From: Bacteroidota bacterium
GTDB lineage: Bacteria > Bacteroidota > Bacteroidia > Chitinophagales > Chitinophagaceae
DNA: 64,000 bases
Assembly (NCBI GenBank): GCA_029558715.1
Contig: JAKQEA010000005.1
Location: 1 to 64,000, forward strand
Reading direction: 5' to 3'
The position numbers and the translations under genes are program-made. Of this stretch, positions 62,345 through 64,000 are shown one piece after another. The first letter of the stretch is position 1, and each line of letters opens with the position of its first letter. The notes beneath the pieces are model-generated. The model was not told the origin of the DNA. It searched no databases and worked only from the letters and a program-made list of their open reading frames with translations.

Positions 62345-63199
62345 ATGTTTACCAGTGTCTTGAAACGTAATCGTAGTCTCCTCGTTATAGTGGCTGGAAT
62401 GCTTTTTACAGGCATTTTATTGAGCAGTTGCAGTAAAGGAATAAGTAAGCTGCTGAAAAATCCCGACCCGGCTTACAAACTCAGAATGGCAGAGCAATTC
62501 TTTGTAAAAAAACAATACACTAAAGCTCAGCAGGTATATGAGGATGTAATGCCATATTATAAAGCCAGCAAGGAGTTTGAAGATATATATTACAAGTATG
62601 CATATTGTGCTTATCACCTTGGGGATTTTATGAATGCAGAAAACCTTTTTAAAAGTTACCTTGAAATATTCCCCAACAGTACAAAGGCAGAGGAAGTAGA
62701 TTATATGAGGGCTTATTCCTATTATAAGCAATCTCCAAAGCCTGAGCTGGATCAGACCAGTACTATAAAGGCAATGGGTATGATGCAGACATTTATCAAT
62801 ACCCACCCGGGATCCCCAAGAAATAAAGAAGCGACTGAGATCATTGATATTTGCCGTGCAAAGCTTGAGTTGAAGGATTTTAAAAGCGCACAGCTTTATT
62901 ATGATATCGGCCAGTTCAGGGCTGCCGGAGTAGCTTTCACCGCCCTGATGAATTCATATCCTGAATCACTCAGGGGTGATGAATATAAACTGATGATCAT
63001 TAAATCTTATTACCGGTTTGCAGAGTTAAGTATAGAGGAAAAGAAAGTAGAGAGGTTTGAGCAGGTCATCAATGAATGTTATGAATTTACTGACAGGTTT
63101 CCGGACAGTAAGTTGAAAAAAGAGGCAGACGAATTTTTAAATTTATCACAGACAAATATCAAAAATTTAAATAATGAGCAAACTAAGACGCCAGCTTAG
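62345..63199 (+). CDS. bamD: Outer-membrane protein assembly lipoprotein BamD
   Basis: Lipoprotein component of the beta-barrel assembly machine, 284 residues from the ATG at 62345; the ATG at 62336 would add three. The lipobox ends at Cys29 (GILLSSC). The mature part consists of TPR-like helical pairs: YKLRMAEQFFVKKQYTKAQQ, KYAYCAYHLGDFMNAENLF, and FPNSTKAEEVDYMRAYSYYK, as in other BamD/YfiO proteins. The end overlaps rpoZ by 26 nt. The order bamD-rpoZ-coaBC is conserved across Bacteroidota. Confidence 0.93.
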   Translation: MFTSVLKRNRSLLVIVAGMLFTGILLSSCSKGISKLLKNPDPAYKLRMAEQFFVKKQYTKAQQVYEDVMPYYKASKEFEDIYYKYAYCAYHLGDFMNAENLFKSYLEIFPNSTKAEEVDYMRAYSYYKQSPKPELDQTSTIKAMGMMQTFINTHPGSPRNKEATEIIDICRAKLELKDFKSAQLYYDIGQFRAAGVAFTALMNSYPESLRGDEYKLMIIKSYYRFAELSIEEKKVERFEQVINECYEFTDRFPDSKLKKEADEFLNLSQTNIKNLNNEQTKTPA

Positions 63200-63515
63200 C
63201 GCAGGCATTACAAACAATGTTGAAACCCGCAACCTGGATGAAATAAAGAGTAAAACAGGAAATCTTTATGAGTCTATTTCCATAATTGGTAAAAGGGCAA
63301 ACCAGATCAATATCTCCTTAAAAGAAGAATTGCATAATAAACTGGAAGAATTCGCCAGCCATACAGACAGCCTGGAAGAGATTCATGAGAATAAGGAGCA
63401 AATTGAGATTTCCCGTGCATATGAAAGAATGCCCAACCCGGCATTGCTTGCCACACAGGAATTCCTGGAGGATAAAGTGTATTTCCGTAAAGGCGAAGAT
63501 GAACTTTTCAGCTAA
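63174..63515 (+). CDS. rpoZ: RNA polymerase omega subunit (Bacteroidota type)
   Basis: Small RNA polymerase subunit that folds around the beta' C-terminus. The 113-residue protein has the Rpb6/omega core NLYESISIIGKRANQINISL (about 30-49), then EISRAYERMPNPALLATQEF, where the PNPxLLAxQEF segment is typical of Bacteroidota members. It starts inside bamD and a weak terminator follows. Because classical omega profiles fit this group poorly, the name rests partly on gene order. Confidence 0.85.
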   Translation: MSKLRRQLSAGITNNVETRNLDEIKSKTGNLYESISIIGKRANQINISLKEELHNKLEEFASHTDSLEEIHENKEQIEISRAYERMPNPALLATQEFLEDKVYFRKGEDELFS

Positions 63516-63536
63516 TAGTAATTATATTTTCATAGC

Positions 63537-63570
63537 AAAAGCGATGGGTATCCGTCGCTTTTTTACTTTT
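63537..63570 (+). terminator. Intrinsic terminator after rpoZ
   Basis: AAAAGCGATGG and CCGTCGCTTTT form an imperfect 10-11-bp stem with a short loop, then TTTTTTACTTTT. It lies 22 nt after the rpoZ stop codon. Confidence 0.75.
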
Positions 63571-63615
63571 AACAGCTAATTGTCTGTTCTGTTATGAGCT
63601 TTTGCAAGTAAATGG

Positions 63616-63623
63616 TACTTTTG
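63616..63623 (+). promoter_or_regulatory. -7 box of the coaBC promoter
   Basis: TACTTTTG is an exact TAnnTTTG, 6 nt before the chosen ATG. The -33 position is not clear, because the nearest TTTG (63601-63604) is too close. Confidence 0.4.
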
Positions 63624-63629
63624 AAGACA

Positions 63630-64000
63630 ATGCTGAGAGGCAAAAAAATATTATTGGGGATCACCGGCAGCATTGCTGCTTATAAATCTGTTTACCTGGT
63701 ACGGTTGCTTATAAAAGCAGGAGCAGAAGTAAAAGTGATTATGACACCTTCTGCAAAGGATTTTGTTTCTCCCCTGACCTTATCCACTCTAAGCCGGAAT
63801 ACAGTGACGGTTGATCTTTTTGATGAACAAAGCTGGGCCAATCATGTGATGCTGGGCCGGTGGGCCGATGTAATGGTGATAGCACCTCTCAGTTGTAACA
63901 CCTTAGCAAAAATGGCTAATGGGTTGTGCGATAATCTGCTGCTGGCCACTTATCTTTCTTCTGTGTGTCCGGTGGTAGTGGCCCCTGCTATGGATGAGGA
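63630..64000 (+). CDS. coaBC: Phosphopantothenoylcysteine decarboxylase/synthase, N-terminal part (cut by window end)
   Basis: First 123 codons of the bifunctional CoaBC enzyme of coenzyme A synthesis; the rest is beyond the window. The ATG at 63630 is used because the alternative ATG at 63612 overlaps the -7 box. The N-terminal flavoprotein domain is plain: KKILLGITGSIAAYKSVYLV binds FMN, AEVKVIMTPSAKDFVSPLTL contains the active-site region, and NTLAKMANGLCDNLLLATYL has the conserved asparagine. The visible end PAMDEE leads into the PAMN/PAMD-x-x-M motif. Its position after rpoZ fits the usual order. Confidence 0.93.
   Translation, partial: MLRGKKILLGITGSIAAYKSVYLVRLLIKAGAEVKVIMTPSAKDFVSPLTLSTLSRNTVTVDLFDEQSWANHVMLGRWADVMVIAPLSCNTLAKMANGLCDNLLLATYLSSVCPVVVAPAMDE

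Overview
The window is one continuous stretch of a Bacteroidota chromosome, most likely from the class Chitinophagia (Chitinophagaceae-like). The support is: type IX secretion (T9SS) C-terminal sorting domains, DUF5689, DUF5916 and DUF2807 proteins, a UpxY-like NusG paralogue, the gene orders rpsF-rpsR-rplI and bamD-rpoZ-coaBC, almost no Shine-Dalgarno sequences, and several promoters of the Bacteroidota type (TTTG, then 19-22 nt, then TAnnTTTG). The DNA is AT-rich. I saw no tRNA, rRNA, CRISPR array, insertion sequence or phage gene.

Layout. (1) 1-334: a structured GC-richer segment and a terminator. (2) 335-4726, minus: a very large secreted PL9-like polysaccharide lyase with ten PKD-type repeats and a T9SS tag. 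(3) 5691-29283, plus: a complete Wzx/Wzy-type exopolysaccharide locus. It holds a Wza-like export lipoprotein, a Wzc-like tyrosine kinase, a UpxY-like antiterminator, flippase, polymerase, seven glycosyltransferases, an acyltransferase, a methyltransferase, a formyltransferase/beta-propeller fusion, an AsnB-type amidotransferase, an RmlD-like reductase, the initiating sugar-phosphate transferase and a VanZ-like protein. (4) 29364-35167: a 53-residue membrane protein, lpxB, a small membrane protein, surE, a LexA/CI-like self-cleaving regulator and a DUF5916 outer-membrane protein. (5) 35164-41111, minus: guaA, a periplasmic-binding-fold protein, and the DNA-repair pair Lhr-like helicase and PdeM. 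(6) 41274-46901: a DUF2807 lipoprotein, a Tat-exported small subunit with a GMC oxidoreductase, an aldo/keto reductase, an RRM RNA-binding protein and rpsF-rpsR-rplI. (7) 47098-57442: two secreted EEP-family nucleases/phosphatases facing inward around an operon of a TonB-dependent receptor, two DUF5689 lipoproteins and a T9SS repeat protein. (8) 57513-64000: recJ, a polyprenyl diphosphate synthase, an OmpA-family protein, bamD, rpoZ and the start of coaBC.

How the parts work together. In the exopolysaccharide locus, the initiating transferase would load a sugar phosphate on undecaprenyl phosphate, and the glycosyltransferases would extend it. The acyl-, methyl-, formyl- and amido-transferases could decorate it, Wzx flips it, Wzy polymerises it, and Wzc/Wza control length and export. 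A strong intrinsic terminator lies between the antiterminator gene and the flippase gene, which suggests that the UpxY-like protein gates the rest of the locus. The neighbouring secreted lyase could remodel a uronic-acid polymer, possibly this one.

The most system-like part that is not standard is region 7. Receptor, paired OB-fold lipoproteins, a surface-anchored repeat protein and two secreted EEP enzymes look like a SusD-less surface system for handling extracellular nucleic acid or another phosphoester. That function is inference. Start codons were moved from the longest frame wherever a signal peptide, a conserved N-terminus or a promoter decided the issue, and each entry says so.
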